Under the pieces are notes generated by a model that saw only the letters and a program-made list of their open reading frames with translations, did no database searches and had not been told where the DNA came from. Both the position numbers and the translations under genes were made by a program. A DNA stretch of 47,910 bases from Anaerolineaceae bacterium (GTDB lineage: Bacteria > Chloroflexota > Anaerolineae > Anaerolineales > Anaerolineaceae), in NCBI GenBank assembly GCA_017417055.1, contig JAFPZX010000032.1, forward strand, positions 1 through 47,910, given 5' to 3'. The first letter of the stretch is position 1. Each line of letters starts with the position of its first letter. Shown here in pieces: positions 8,135-16,043 of the stretch.

Positions 8135-8157
8135 CGGTGTTGATAACAAAGGATAAA

Positions 8158-8982
8158 ATGAGCGATTGTAATCATGATTGTTCGAACTGCGGCAAGAGCT
8201 GCGGTTCACGGACGGAACCGCAGAGCCTGCTGGTTCCGCAGAATGCCGAATCAAATATCAAAAAAGTGATCGGCATCGTTTCCGGTAAGGGCGGCGTCGG
8301 GAAGTCCATGGTGACTGCCCTGCTTGCCTGCGCCATGAATCGTGCCGGGAAAAAGGTTGCCCTGATGGACGCGGATGTGACCGGTCCTTCGATCCCGAAG
8401 ATGTTTGGGCTGAACGAGCGGGCTGTGGCGGATGACAAATATATGTATCCGGCGGAAACCATCGGCGGCATCAAGGTGATGTCCCTCAACCTGCTAGTGG
8501 AAAATCAGACCGACCCGGTGATCTGGCGCGGTCCCGTTGTCGCGGGACTGATCCAGCAGTTCTGGAAGGATGTCAAGTGGGGCGATGTGGATTTTATGTT
8601 CATCGATATGCCCCCGGGAACCGGCGACGTGCCGCTGACCGTTTTCCAATCCATCAAGCTGGACGGAATCATCATCGTAACCACCCCGCAGGAGCTTGTC
8701 TCCATGATCGTAAGCAAAGCGGTCAACATGGCAAAGATGATGAACGTACCGATCATCGGTATTGTTGAAAACATGAGCTACCTGAAGTGCCCTCACTGCG
8801 GAGAAGATATCCCGTTGTTTGGCAAGAGCCATACCGCGGAAGCTGCTGTAGAAAATGGCATTCCGCTGCTTGACCGGCTCCCGCTGGATCCGACACTGGC
8901 TGCGCAGAGCGATGAAGGACACATCGAACAGGCTGATACCGGCACCCTGATGACTGCGGTCCGGATGATCATGAGCTTGTAA
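8158..8982 (+). CDS. mrp: Mrp/NBP35-family P-loop ATPase, Fe-S cluster carrier
   Basis: 274 aa from ATG 8158, preceded by AAAGGA. The frame is open back to 8050, but that part encodes only the inverted repeat, so the shorter start is preferred. The N-terminus has a Cys cluster (Cys4, 8, 11 and 15: CNHDCSNCGKSC), seen in some anaerobe Mrp proteins. The deviant Walker A GKGGVGKS is at 43-50, the switch/Walker B region is FIDMPPGTGD (148-157), and the CPHC motif is at 211-214. In the family, the CxxC pair bridges a labile 4Fe-4S cluster between two subunits for delivery to apoproteins. The protein is full length and cytosolic. Confidence 0.93.
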   Translation: MSDCNHDCSNCGKSCGSRTEPQSLLVPQNAESNIKKVIGIVSGKGGVGKSMVTALLACAMNRAGKKVALMDADVTGPSIPKMFGLNERAVADDKYMYPAETIGGIKVMSLNLLVENQTDPVIWRGPVVAGLIQQFWKDVKWGDVDFMFIDMPPGTGDVPLTVFQSIKLDGIIIVTTPQELVSMIVSKAVNMAKMMNVPIIGIVENMSYLKCPHCGEDIPLFGKSHTAEAAVENGIPLLDRLPLDPTLAAQSDEGHIEQADTGTLMTAVRMIMSL

Positions 8983-9000
8983 TTTAAAAAAGTCATATTC

Positions 9001-9034
9001 AAAAAAGCAGACTGATTAAAAAGTCTGCTTTTTT
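9001..9034. terminator. Bidirectional intrinsic terminator between mrp and the PIN pair
   Basis: A 13-base perfect stem (AAAAAAGCAGACT at 9001-9013, AGTCTGCTTTTTT at 9022-9034) has an 8-base loop and T-runs on both strands. It separates the convergent mrp and the 80-aa gene. Confidence 0.88.
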
Positions 9035-9062
9035 GAATTGTCAATCCGTAAAGTAGAATTGT

Positions 9063-9305
9063 TTATAATCTTTCTGCGGTTCCTATATATGGGTGTTCTT
9101 TCGCGTAAGCGACAGCTTTTTGATGAAATTCATCCGGTGCAAATGCATCATAATATGCTGCACGCCATTTTGTATAATCCAATTTTTCTCTCAGCACCAT
9201 AGCAATAAATTCCTCTGCACCGATTATTCCAAAATGCGTTGTGAGGCAGTCCATTCCTTCAGCAGCCAGCTCAAAAGTATTGATCCTGTTTGTTGTGTAT
9301 TCCAT
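9063..9305 (-). CDS. Small uncharacterised protein coupled to a PIN-domain gene (possible antitoxin)
   Basis: 80 aa, acidic to neutral, predicted helical. I do not recognise a named family. Its ATG directly follows the stop of the PIN gene (TAAATG), and its GGAGGT site lies inside the last codons of that gene, so translation should be coupled. A small protein tied to a PIN nuclease suggests an antitoxin, but it would be encoded after the toxin, the reverse of the usual vapBC order. A role as a toxin partner is inference only. Confidence 0.6.
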   Translation of the reverse strand: MEYTTNRINTFELAAEGMDCLTTHFGIIGAEEFIAMVLREKLDYTKWRAAYYDAFAPDEFHQKAVAYAKEHPYIGTAERL

Positions 9306-9746
9306 TTAGACCTCCATTTCGGTTATAAAATCTATAGGATTCACTAATCTGATTTCAGCGGTTTTATATTTTAATAAACGTATGTCCGTGGTAATAAAAA
9401 ATGAGCAGCCAGCATAAATTGCCGAGGCAACGTGATAAGCATCTTGCTGCTTGATATTTGTATCCATGATTCTTTTTGCTATTATTGATATTTCCTTATC
9501 TCGTTCGATTCCTACGTATCCACTCATATTTTTGTATAGAAATTCTTTGATGGATCTTTTCCTCATGGGAACAGGAACATTGCTGCACTCGTAATCCAAA
9601 GTATAGGAACCTATCAACTCTAATTTTCCCTCTTCGATGAGGCGTTGAATTTTAAGTTTAGATTGTGTTTCCATTGATATTTTTAATTGATCCTGTGGAT
9701 CATATGGTCGATTAAAACAGCACATATCCAAATATATTCTCATCAT
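9306..9746 (-). CDS. PIN-domain protein, VapC-like putative ribonuclease toxin
   Basis: 146 aa. PIN-fold acidic residues are seen at Asp7 (RIYLDMCCFNRPYD), Glu53 (LDYECSN), Asp102 (KQQDAYHVASA) and Asp121 (FITTDIRLLK), consistent with a metal-dependent RNase. The family is typically a toxin cleaving tRNA or rRNA; the target here is unknown. The downstream 80-aa gene is translationally coupled. There is another, more standard VapBC-like pair at 32247-32879. Confidence 0.75.
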   Translation of the reverse strand: MMRIYLDMCCFNRPYDPQDQLKISMETQSKLKIQRLIEEGKLELIGSYTLDYECSNVPVPMRKRSIKEFLYKNMSGYVGIERDKEISIIAKRIMDTNIKQQDAYHVASAIYAGCSFFITTDIRLLKYKTAEIRLVNPIDFITEMEV

Positions 9747-10203
9747 TAATTCCTCAGTACATATGTATATTATAACGAAAAAAAAAGGAAATTCAGCTAT
9801 TTATTTTTCATTGATTTTCATAATTAAGCTAAGGAAACACTGATTAATTCCGGGAAAAGCGAGGAGACAGCGAAAGACCCGGCTCTGAAAGGTACAGACT
9901 TCGTCTGAATTGGATTCAGATCCGGAGCTGCGCCCCACTCGTTCCTCGGGAGAACCGTCCCCGAACCCATTAATCAGTGCTTTCCGAAAGACCAAATCTC
10001 ATCACTGGACTCAGGTATTTATTGTGTTTTTTGCCCCATTAAAATATCAGTCCCAATTGAGCCGCGAGACACTGAATAGTTACACTATTTGTGATTAAAA
10101 TGATGATAAAAATACATTATATAATGTAATATAATGCCTGTAATATACTTTGTTACCTAAATGCGTACTATAATTATCTATGTGGTCAGGAATGGAGGTT
10201 GTT
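9747..10203. other. Intergenic region containing a MITE-like element
   Basis: This 457-base gap lies between divergent genes. It holds the element at 9833-9985 and AT-rich DNA before the ATPase gene. I see no convincing gene or RNA. Confidence 0.6.
9833..9985. mobile_element. MITE-like element, about 153 bp
   Basis: The left end GGAAACACTGATTAATTC and right end ATTAATCAGTGCTTTCC are terminal inverted repeats. Short open frames inside do not look like genes. It belongs to the same family as 7144-7233 and 17464-17588. Confidence 0.7.
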
Positions 10204-11517
10204 ATGTACCGCAAAGTCTATGATTATCTGAAAAAATGGAAGGATGACAAATATCGCAAACCGCTGATTATTCAGGGCGCACGGCAGGTTGGAAAAACAT
10301 ATTCCATCCTTGAATTTGGAAAAGAGAGTTATGACAACGTTGCTTATTTTAATTTCCAGACAAATGCTGCACTTTCTTCTACTTTTGCTGAGAATATCTC
10401 TCCTTCCTATCTGATTCCAATTCTTTCTCATATCTGTGGACAGACAATCACAAAAGGGCATACGCTGATTGTTTTTGATGAAGTGCAGCTGTGTGAGCGT
10501 GCTTTGACTTCTTTGAAATACTTTTGTGAAGAAGCTCCTGATTATCATATTATTGCAGCAGGAAGTTTGCTTGGCGTTGCTGTCAATCGTGAAAAATATG
10601 CGTTTCCGGTAGGCAAGGTGGACCGTTTGACAATGCATCCGATGGATATGGAAGAATTTCTGATTGCCCTTGGAGAATCTGATCTTGTGGGGCTTATTCA
10701 CAAATGCTATGAAAATAACAGTCCGATGCCTGCCGCGCTGCATGAAACGGCACTGAAGCTTTATCGTCAATATCTTGCTATCGGCGGGATGCCGGAAGCA
10801 GTGGCCAGGTTTCTTGATACACAGGATTATATTCAGATCCGTCATGTGCTGGAGACAATTCAAATGGATTATCTTGATGATATGAGCAAATATCAGGAAA
10901 GCTCAAATGAAATTAAGAAAACCCGCTTGACATATGGAACCATATCAGTACAGCTTTCGAAAAAAAACACACGCTTTCAATATAAAATCATAAAAACCGG
11001 TGCTCGTGCTGCTGAATTTGAAAACGCAATCGAATGGCTGATATCAGCGGGTCTGATTTCACGTATCTATCGCGTGAAACAGATTATGAAACCATTAGAG
11101 AATTACAAGGATATTGATGATTTCAAGGTATTTCTTTCCGATATGGGGCTCCTTTGCGCGCAGAAGGGTCTGAGAGCGGAAGATGTTTTCTATATGGAAG
11201 ACGAGCTTACTGATTTCAAAGGGGGAATGACTGAAAATTATGTGAACATACAACTGACCTGCGCCGGATTCAAACCGTTCTTTTGGCGGAATGATAATGG
11301 TACAAAGGAGGTTGATTTTATCGTTCCGATACAAGGGAAATTGATCCCAATCGAGGTGAAAAGCGGCGATAACGTCGGTTCTTCCAGCCTTACTGAGTAT
11401 GCAAAGTTGTTCTCGCCCGCCTTGTCCATACGCGTTTCTGCTCGGAATTTTGGCTTTGAAAACAATATTCGCTCAGTACCTTTGTATGCGGTTTTCTGTA
11501 TTACGGAGATGGACTAA
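10204..11517 (+). CDS. AAA-type ATPase with DUF4143 domain
   Basis: 437 aa from ATG 10204, which has GGAGG five bases upstream; a longer start at 10180 lacks one. Walker A GARQVGKT is at 25-32 and Walker B LIVFDEVQ at 88-95. The C-terminal DUF4143 region includes EVDFIVP...IPIEVKSGD (about 368-390), which resembles a PD-(D/E)xK nuclease-like core. This widespread family has no settled function and is often strain-variable. A MITE-like element lies upstream and a matching inverted-repeat end overlaps its stop codon, suggesting accessory DNA. Confidence 0.85.
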   Translation: MYRKVYDYLKKWKDDKYRKPLIIQGARQVGKTYSILEFGKESYDNVAYFNFQTNAALSSTFAENISPSYLIPILSHICGQTITKGHTLIVFDEVQLCERALTSLKYFCEEAPDYHIIAAGSLLGVAVNREKYAFPVGKVDRLTMHPMDMEEFLIALGESDLVGLIHKCYENNSPMPAALHETALKLYRQYLAIGGMPEAVARFLDTQDYIQIRHVLETIQMDYLDDMSKYQESSNEIKKTRLTYGTISVQLSKKNTRFQYKIIKTGARAAEFENAIEWLISAGLISRIYRVKQIMKPLENYKDIDDFKVFLSDMGLLCAQKGLRAEDVFYMEDELTDFKGGMTENYVNIQLTCAGFKPFFWRNDNGTKEVDFIVPIQGKLIPIEVKSGDNVGSSSLTEYAKLFSPALSIRVSARNFGFENNIRSVPLYAVFCITEMD

Positions 11518-11533
11518 GGAAGGGCTGATTAAT
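11514..11533. mobile_element. Solo MITE-like end overlapping the ATPase stop codon
   Basis: CTAAGGAAGGGCTGATTAAT matches the TTAAGGAAACACTGATTAAT end at 17462-17481. The stop codon TAA (11515-11517) lies inside the match. A decayed partner end may be ATTAATTCAGT near 11590, but this is weak. Confidence 0.4.
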
Positions 11534-11842
11534 CTGACATGTGATGATATTTGTTTATATTTTGAGATACTGAATAATAATTCACTGAATATTAATTCAG
11601 TAAAAATAGTATATGCAAAACGTACATTGCTGTTAAGTGTGGGAAATGCAGTTTCTGGGACAATGGCTGCGATTCAGAACAGAGATCGTCAGGAACAGGC
11701 TCTTGCGTATTGAAACCCAAATAAGTCTATTCGTTTTTTTTAAAGCTGTAAAATCAAAAAAAATTCTGGGACAGGCCCCCGGGCTTGTCCCGCTATGCAA
11801 GTCATGTGTGGAAAGTGAGACAGGTCCGGAGGCCTGTCCCGT
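11518..11842. other. Intergenic region between convergent genes
   Basis: This 325-base gap holds the solo MITE-like end at its start and the GGGACAGGC inverted repeat (11768-11840) at its end. Short frames in between show no protein-like signal. Confidence 0.6.
11768..11840. repeat. GGGACAGG-family inverted repeat after rnj
   Basis: GGGACAGGC...CTTGTCCC (11768-11791) and GAGACAGG...CCTGTCCC (11817-11840) are each palindromic and are related to each other. The element ends two bases from the rnj stop codon and may serve as its terminator on the minus strand. Confidence 0.65.
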
Positions 11843-13513
11843 TTATATACTGTAAATATTGACGAACGTCCAGGGAGCGCGGTCGATGGTGGCGAAGAAG
11901 TTCTTGCGGACGATCTGCATGATGTCCTTCTGAAGCTGGTCTTCGGTGCGGGTATGCATGTTTTTTGCGCAGTGTTCGATGACCTGCCGTTTGATCTGAT
12001 CTTCCGCCTGGATCAGATCCTCCTCGTTGGTAACACCGGAGAAGACGAATTGCGGTTCCTTGATCAGCCCGCCATGCTGCTTGTCCAGCAGCAGTGTGAC
12101 AATGACAATGCCGCTTTCAGAGAGGTTTTCCCGCTGACGCATCACGTCCGCGGTCACCTCGCCGACGCCTTTCCCATCGACAAACACGAAACCGGAGGGA
12201 ACCTTATCCCCTAATTTCATCTTTCCGTCCTTGAGGATCAATGTCTGCCCGTCTTCTACCACAAAAATATTCGCTTCAGGAATACCGACGCTTTTCCCAA
12301 CCTTGGCCTGAGCAACCAGATGGCGCAGCTCTCCGTGGACCGGGATCAGATATTTCGGACGGACGAGGTTCATCAGCAGTTTCATTTCCTCCTGACAGGC
12401 ATGACCGGAAACGTGAACGGAGAGCACGGAGTTGATGATGACGTCCGCACCCAGACGGTAGAGACGGTTGATGACGCCGGAGATGTTTTCCTCATTTCCC
12501 GGGATCGGAGAAGAAGACAGCACGATGGTATCACCCTTTTTGATACTGAACGCGTTGTATTTTCCGCGGGAAAGACGTCCGAGGATGGAAGATTCTTCCC
12601 CCTGGGATCCGGTGCAGAGGATCAGGACCTCTTTGTCGGGGAGGCTAAGCGCCTGTTCCAGCGGGATAACGCTTTCCTCCGGTAAATCAATATAGCCTAA
12701 TTTCCGTGCGAGGTTGAAATTGTCCACCATGGAAGCTCCGACAATGCAGATTTTCCGCTTGTGATGACGGGCAATGGTGGAGACCTGCTGCAGCCGGGAA
12801 ATCAGTGATGCAAAACTGGAGATGATGATCCGGCCTTTTGCTGTTGAAAATACTTCCTCAAAGTTGCGGTTGATCTCCATTTCCGAAGGTGTGTTCCCGG
12901 GACGCTCCGCATTGGTGGAGTCGCTCAGCAGCGCCAGCACGCCGCGTTTCCCGAGCTCAGCCAGTTTGGCGAAATCGCTCGGCCAGTGGTCGATCGGGGT
13001 CTGGTCAAATTTATAATCACTGCTCATCACGATCAATCCGGCTGGAGTTTCAATGGCAACGCCAACGCTGTCGGGAATGGAATGAGCCATATGGAAGAAT
13101 TCGATGTGGAAAGGGCCGACTTCAAAACTGTCTCCTGCCTGTTTGACATTCATTTTTGCTCTGGAGATCCTGCCGCCTCTGGCCAGTTTGACTTCCGCCA
13201 TTTCAGCTGTCAAGGGTGTAGCGTAAACAGGTACATCTTCGAGGATGTCAAAGAGGTAGGGAACACCGCCGATGTGGTCCTCATGACCATGGGTAAGGAT
13301 CACACCGGCGACTTTTTCATTTTTACCATTCAGGAACTGCATGTCCGGGATGATATAATCAACGCCGATCATATCATTGTTCGGAAAAAGGATCCCGCAG
13401 TCTACGATCAAATACTGATCCTGATAATCAAATACCGTCATATTGCGGCCGACTTCTCCCAGGCCGCCTAACGGGATAATAGATATTTTATTTTCGTTGT
13501 TTTTTTTAGTCAT
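11843..13513 (-). CDS. rnj: Ribonuclease J
   Basis: 556 aa, typical of RNase J (about 555). It is an MBL/beta-CASP ribonuclease with 5'-exo and endo activity in mRNA decay and rRNA maturation. The zinc motif HGHEDH is at 75-80, and the frame keeps PLGGLGEVGRNM at the N-terminus, SDSTNAERPG, and the C-terminal domain. The start ATG overlaps the last 8 bases of the DnaJ-like gene (13506-13513), so the two are co-transcribed and probably translationally coupled. Chloroflexota and Firmicutes rely on RNase J. Confidence 0.95.
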   Translation of the reverse strand: MTKKNNENKISIIPLGGLGEVGRNMTVFDYQDQYLIVDCGILFPNNDMIGVDYIIPDMQFLNGKNEKVAGVILTHGHEDHIGGVPYLFDILEDVPVYATPLTAEMAEVKLARGGRISRAKMNVKQAGDSFEVGPFHIEFFHMAHSIPDSVGVAIETPAGLIVMSSDYKFDQTPIDHWPSDFAKLAELGKRGVLALLSDSTNAERPGNTPSEMEINRNFEEVFSTAKGRIIISSFASLISRLQQVSTIARHHKRKICIVGASMVDNFNLARKLGYIDLPEESVIPLEQALSLPDKEVLILCTGSQGEESSILGRLSRGKYNAFSIKKGDTIVLSSSPIPGNEENISGVINRLYRLGADVIINSVLSVHVSGHACQEEMKLLMNLVRPKYLIPVHGELRHLVAQAKVGKSVGIPEANIFVVEDGQTLILKDGKMKLGDKVPSGFVFVDGKGVGEVTADVMRQRENLSESGIVIVTLLLDKQHGGLIKEPQFVFSGVTNEEDLIQAEDQIKRQVIEHCAKNMHTRTEDQLQKDIMQIVRKNFFATIDRAPWTFVNIYSI

Positions 13514-14486
13514 TATCTCTCAATTTCTTGAACAACTCGGTTTGATGAGGGTTCAGATTGCGAGGTAAAGAAACGCGTATTCTGGCAAACAGATCTCCGC
13601 GGGCACCGTTCTGGTTCAGTTTCGGCATTCCCTTGCCGGTGAGACGCATCAGCTGATCCGGCTGTGTTCCGGCAGGAATTTTGAGCATATAATTTCCGTC
13701 TTTTGAATGAACCATGGCCTCTCCGCCCAGCACGGCCGTATAAAGATCTACCGGGACATCCACATACAAATTGTCATCGATACGTTCAAAGGCACCTTCC
13801 TTGCTGGGGACACTGACATTGATAATCAGGTCTACCATAATCCCATTGGAATTGAATGCCTTGCTCAGGCGGATCTTCGTCCCATCCTTAACGCCGGCTG
13901 GGATGTTCGCTTCGATTTTCTGATCGCCCATGGTGACCTGACGTTTGCAGCCATGGAAAGCCTCATCCAGTGTGATCTGTGCATCGAGTTCCTGCGCTTT
14001 CGGCTGTGAAACCGGTGTGTCATATTCCACCGTGCGGACACGGGAACGCGGACGTGTATAGGTGCGCTGTGTGCCGGCTGCACCGCCGCCAAAGCCGCCA
14101 AAGCCATCCATACCTCCCATTCCGTCGAAAATCTGAGAGAAGAAATCGGAGAATCCGCCGAAATTTCCCGTTGTTGAGTAAGTTGTACGGCCGCCGCCCG
14201 GCGTGCCGGAGAACCATTCGCTCCAGTTATAATTTGCGGCATTTCCGCCGTTCTGTTCCCACTGCTTGTAGGAGGAGCCCAGCTGGTCATAGCGGGCACG
14301 CTTTTCTTTATCCTTTAATACTTCATAAGCCTCGTTAATAGCTTTAAATTTCTCTTCCGCGTTTTTGTCACCCTGATTGTGATCAGGATGATATTTTTTT
14401 GCAAGTTCTCTGTACGCGCTTTTAATCTCAGCTTCGGTAGCCGTTTTTGATACACCTAACGTCTGATAATAATCCTGATATTCCAT
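13506..14486 (-). CDS. DnaJ-class J-domain co-chaperone, CbpA-like (no zinc finger)
   Basis: 326 aa from ATG 14486, with an AAGAAGGG site upstream; an upstream TTG would add eight residues. The J domain (about 4-70) has the HPD motif at 33-35. A Gly/Phe-rich segment (about 115-152) leads to two C-terminal substrate-binding domains. The Cys-rich zinc finger of type I DnaJ is absent, making this a type II, CbpA-like protein that stimulates a DnaK ATPase. It overlaps rnj by 8 bases. A DnaK or GrpE gene is not in the window. Confidence 0.9.
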   Translation of the reverse strand: MEYQDYYQTLGVSKTATEAEIKSAYRELAKKYHPDHNQGDKNAEEKFKAINEAYEVLKDKEKRARYDQLGSSYKQWEQNGGNAANYNWSEWFSGTPGGGRTTYSTTGNFGGFSDFFSQIFDGMGGMDGFGGFGGGAAGTQRTYTRPRSRVRTVEYDTPVSQPKAQELDAQITLDEAFHGCKRQVTMGDQKIEANIPAGVKDGTKIRLSKAFNSNGIMVDLIINVSVPSKEGAFERIDDNLYVDVPVDLYTAVLGGEAMVHSKDGNYMLKIPAGTQPDQLMRLTGKGMPKLNQNGARGDLFARIRVSLPRNLNPHQTELFKKLRDND

Positions 14487-14625
14487 GTTTACCCTTCTTT
14501 CCTGCACCAAAGCATAATTATATATTATAAAGAGCTTTTTAAATTCCTCTTAAATAATACAGGAAATTTATTAGAATAATGTTGGAATCAGATTACAATT
14601 CATGCATTCGCCAAAATTGCTGTGC

Positions 14626-14708
14626 CGCATCACAAAGTGAAGTCCTGCTGTGCCGGCTTTGCGGCACCATCAGGGCAGACCTTATGTGCTCCAAGAACAG
14701 TAATTGAA
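14626..14708. repeat. Dispersed palindromic repeat (reverse copy of 7974-8049)
   Basis: On the minus strand this reads GAGCACATAAGGTCTGCCC and continues with a GCACAGCAGGACT core, matching the copy after deoD at most positions. It lies between the MBL gene and the DnaJ-like gene, which has only 231 bases of leader. Confidence 0.65.
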
Positions 14709-14741
14709 TCAGGAGCGGAAATTCGCAGCAGATGAAACGTA

Positions 14742-15635
14742 TCAGCCGGCTGTCGGTTCTTCTGTCGGCGGGTTGAACCTGGTATGAATAAAGGAATATC
14801 GGTTCCCGGTGACAAATCGCTCCGCGTATCGAACTTCATCTTCAGTGAGTTCGTGTTTCAGTTCTTTTTTTAATTTGGTTTTCCCTTCGCTGATTTCATC
14901 GATGTTTCCGATGATTTCACCGATTTTTACGGTTTCGGACATCTTTTTCATGAAATCTTCCTTGCGGATCGGTTCATCGTGAGAAGGAATAAACCATTCT
15001 GCGTCAAAGGTTTCCAGCCGCTTGAGCAGGGTTTTGAGCTCCCCGAGGCGGATGGCTCCACCGCCGGTATAAATATCTTCCCGGTAGCAGTCACCGATAA
15101 AGAGTACTTTGTCACTGGGGATGTAGGCAACGGTAGAGTCTTCACTGTGCGGTCCGCCGACGTGATGCAGTTCGACCTGAATGGTTTCAAGCCGGATGTT
15201 GATGCGGGATTCAAAGGAAATGTCTGTGGAAGTGACTTTGAACGAGTGCCGCATCGGTACCTCTTTACGGATACTTTCAGCAAAGGCAGGGATTTCGAGC
15301 CCCGCGGCAACACGGGAATTCAGCGCACTGTCTGACCAGTCCCAATGCTGCATATTGAGCAGCCGTTCATTCGTCAAATTGTTGGCCACAGATTTTGCGG
15401 GAGAGCTGCCCATGCCGAACACATGATCCCAATGCCAATGGGTCACCATGGAAAAAGACGGATCAGGCATGCCCTGGGAACGGATATGACCGTACATGTC
15501 GGAAATATGTTCCGGGGAATTGCCCGTATCGATCACCATGCTCATCGGGCCGCAGCAAACATAGCCTAACGCAGGGCGATAGTGCTCTTCTTCTTTGGGC
15601 ATATACCATATATGTTCAGAAACCTGTTTCAGCAT
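14742..15635 (-). CDS. MBL-fold metallo-hydrolase
   Basis: 297 aa. The metal-binding motif HWHWDH is at 66-71. Further candidate ligands are in HHVGGPHSED, FIGDCYRED and IPSHDEP. The core is the usual alpha-beta-beta-alpha fold, giving a hydrolase of unknown substrate. The C-terminal charged helix (about 230-270) is not typical of beta-lactamases. The start is supported by GGGAGTGG upstream. It is a single gene separated from neighbours by repeats and a hairpin. Confidence 0.88.
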   Translation of the reverse strand: MLKQVSEHIWYMPKEEEHYRPALGYVCCGPMSMVIDTGNSPEHISDMYGHIRSQGMPDPSFSMVTHWHWDHVFGMGSSPAKSVANNLTNERLLNMQHWDWSDSALNSRVAAGLEIPAFAESIRKEVPMRHSFKVTSTDISFESRINIRLETIQVELHHVGGPHSEDSTVAYIPSDKVLFIGDCYREDIYTGGGAIRLGELKTLLKRLETFDAEWFIPSHDEPIRKEDFMKKMSETVKIGEIIGNIDEISEGKTKLKKELKHELTEDEVRYAERFVTGNRYSFIHTRFNPPTEEPTAG

Positions 15636-15795
15636 ATTTCCACTCCCGCTATTAATTTTAGCTTATTCGATTTAAAAAATCAATTATTATCGCAAATTTG
15701 GGAATTTTAACCATTAAGTTCTTTGCTTTTTTAATGGTATGAAAACAAAACTTTGCAAAAAATGATATGATTTGATAATAATTGCATTTTATCAG

Positions 15796-15821
15796 AAAGG
15801 CCCGGGTTTTCCCGGGCCTTT
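15796..15821. terminator. Strong GC-rich hairpin downstream of the NBR1-Ig gene's original stop
   Basis: The arms AAAGGCCCGGG (15796-15806) and CCCGGGCCTTT (15811-15821) are perfect with a TTTT loop on the plus strand. It lies 21 bases after the TAA (15843-15845) that ends the read-through frame on the minus strand. That spacing fits a terminator of the longer gene. The T-run after it on the minus strand is poor. Confidence 0.55.
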
Positions 15822-15842
15822 GCAGAATGCTGTGTTGAAGAT

Positions 15843-16043
15843 TTATTTGGCAGGCGCTTCAAAATAGAATTCGCAGAAACCTTCTTCACCGGAATTCATG
15901 TAGAATTCCATCCAAAGCGGATCTTCAGAGGATGTGCTGCTGTCAATATTGATATTGAAGCTCAATGCAGCGGTTTCACCCGGAGCTGTCAGCGGAACAG
16001 CGATATTTGCATCAGCAAGTGTGATAACAGGATTGGAATCAGA
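15843..16043 (-). pseudogene. In-frame continuation of the NBR1-Ig gene beyond a TAG
   Basis: Immediately after the TAG at 16044-16046 the same frame stays open for 66 codons and ends at TAA (15843-15845). It reads SDSNPVITLADANIAV, then PLTAPGETAALSFNINI, and finally PLWMEFYMNSGEEGF. This is the missing second half of the third NBR1-type Ig domain: compare VAPGNTVDISVNV and SGQWMLQAP in the first domain. Either the gene has a recent nonsense mutation or assembly error, or the TAG is read through. Confidence 0.8.

Noticed and set aside
8050-8157. 36 extra N-terminal codons of mrp
   Set aside because: They encode only the GGGACTGTCCC inverted repeat, and the ATG at 8158 has its own AAAGGA site followed by the Cys cluster typical of the family.
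11399-11855. Plus-strand frames of 104 and 72 codons after the ATPase
   Set aside because: They overlap the ATPase end, the solo MITE-like end and the inverted repeat, and show no motifs.
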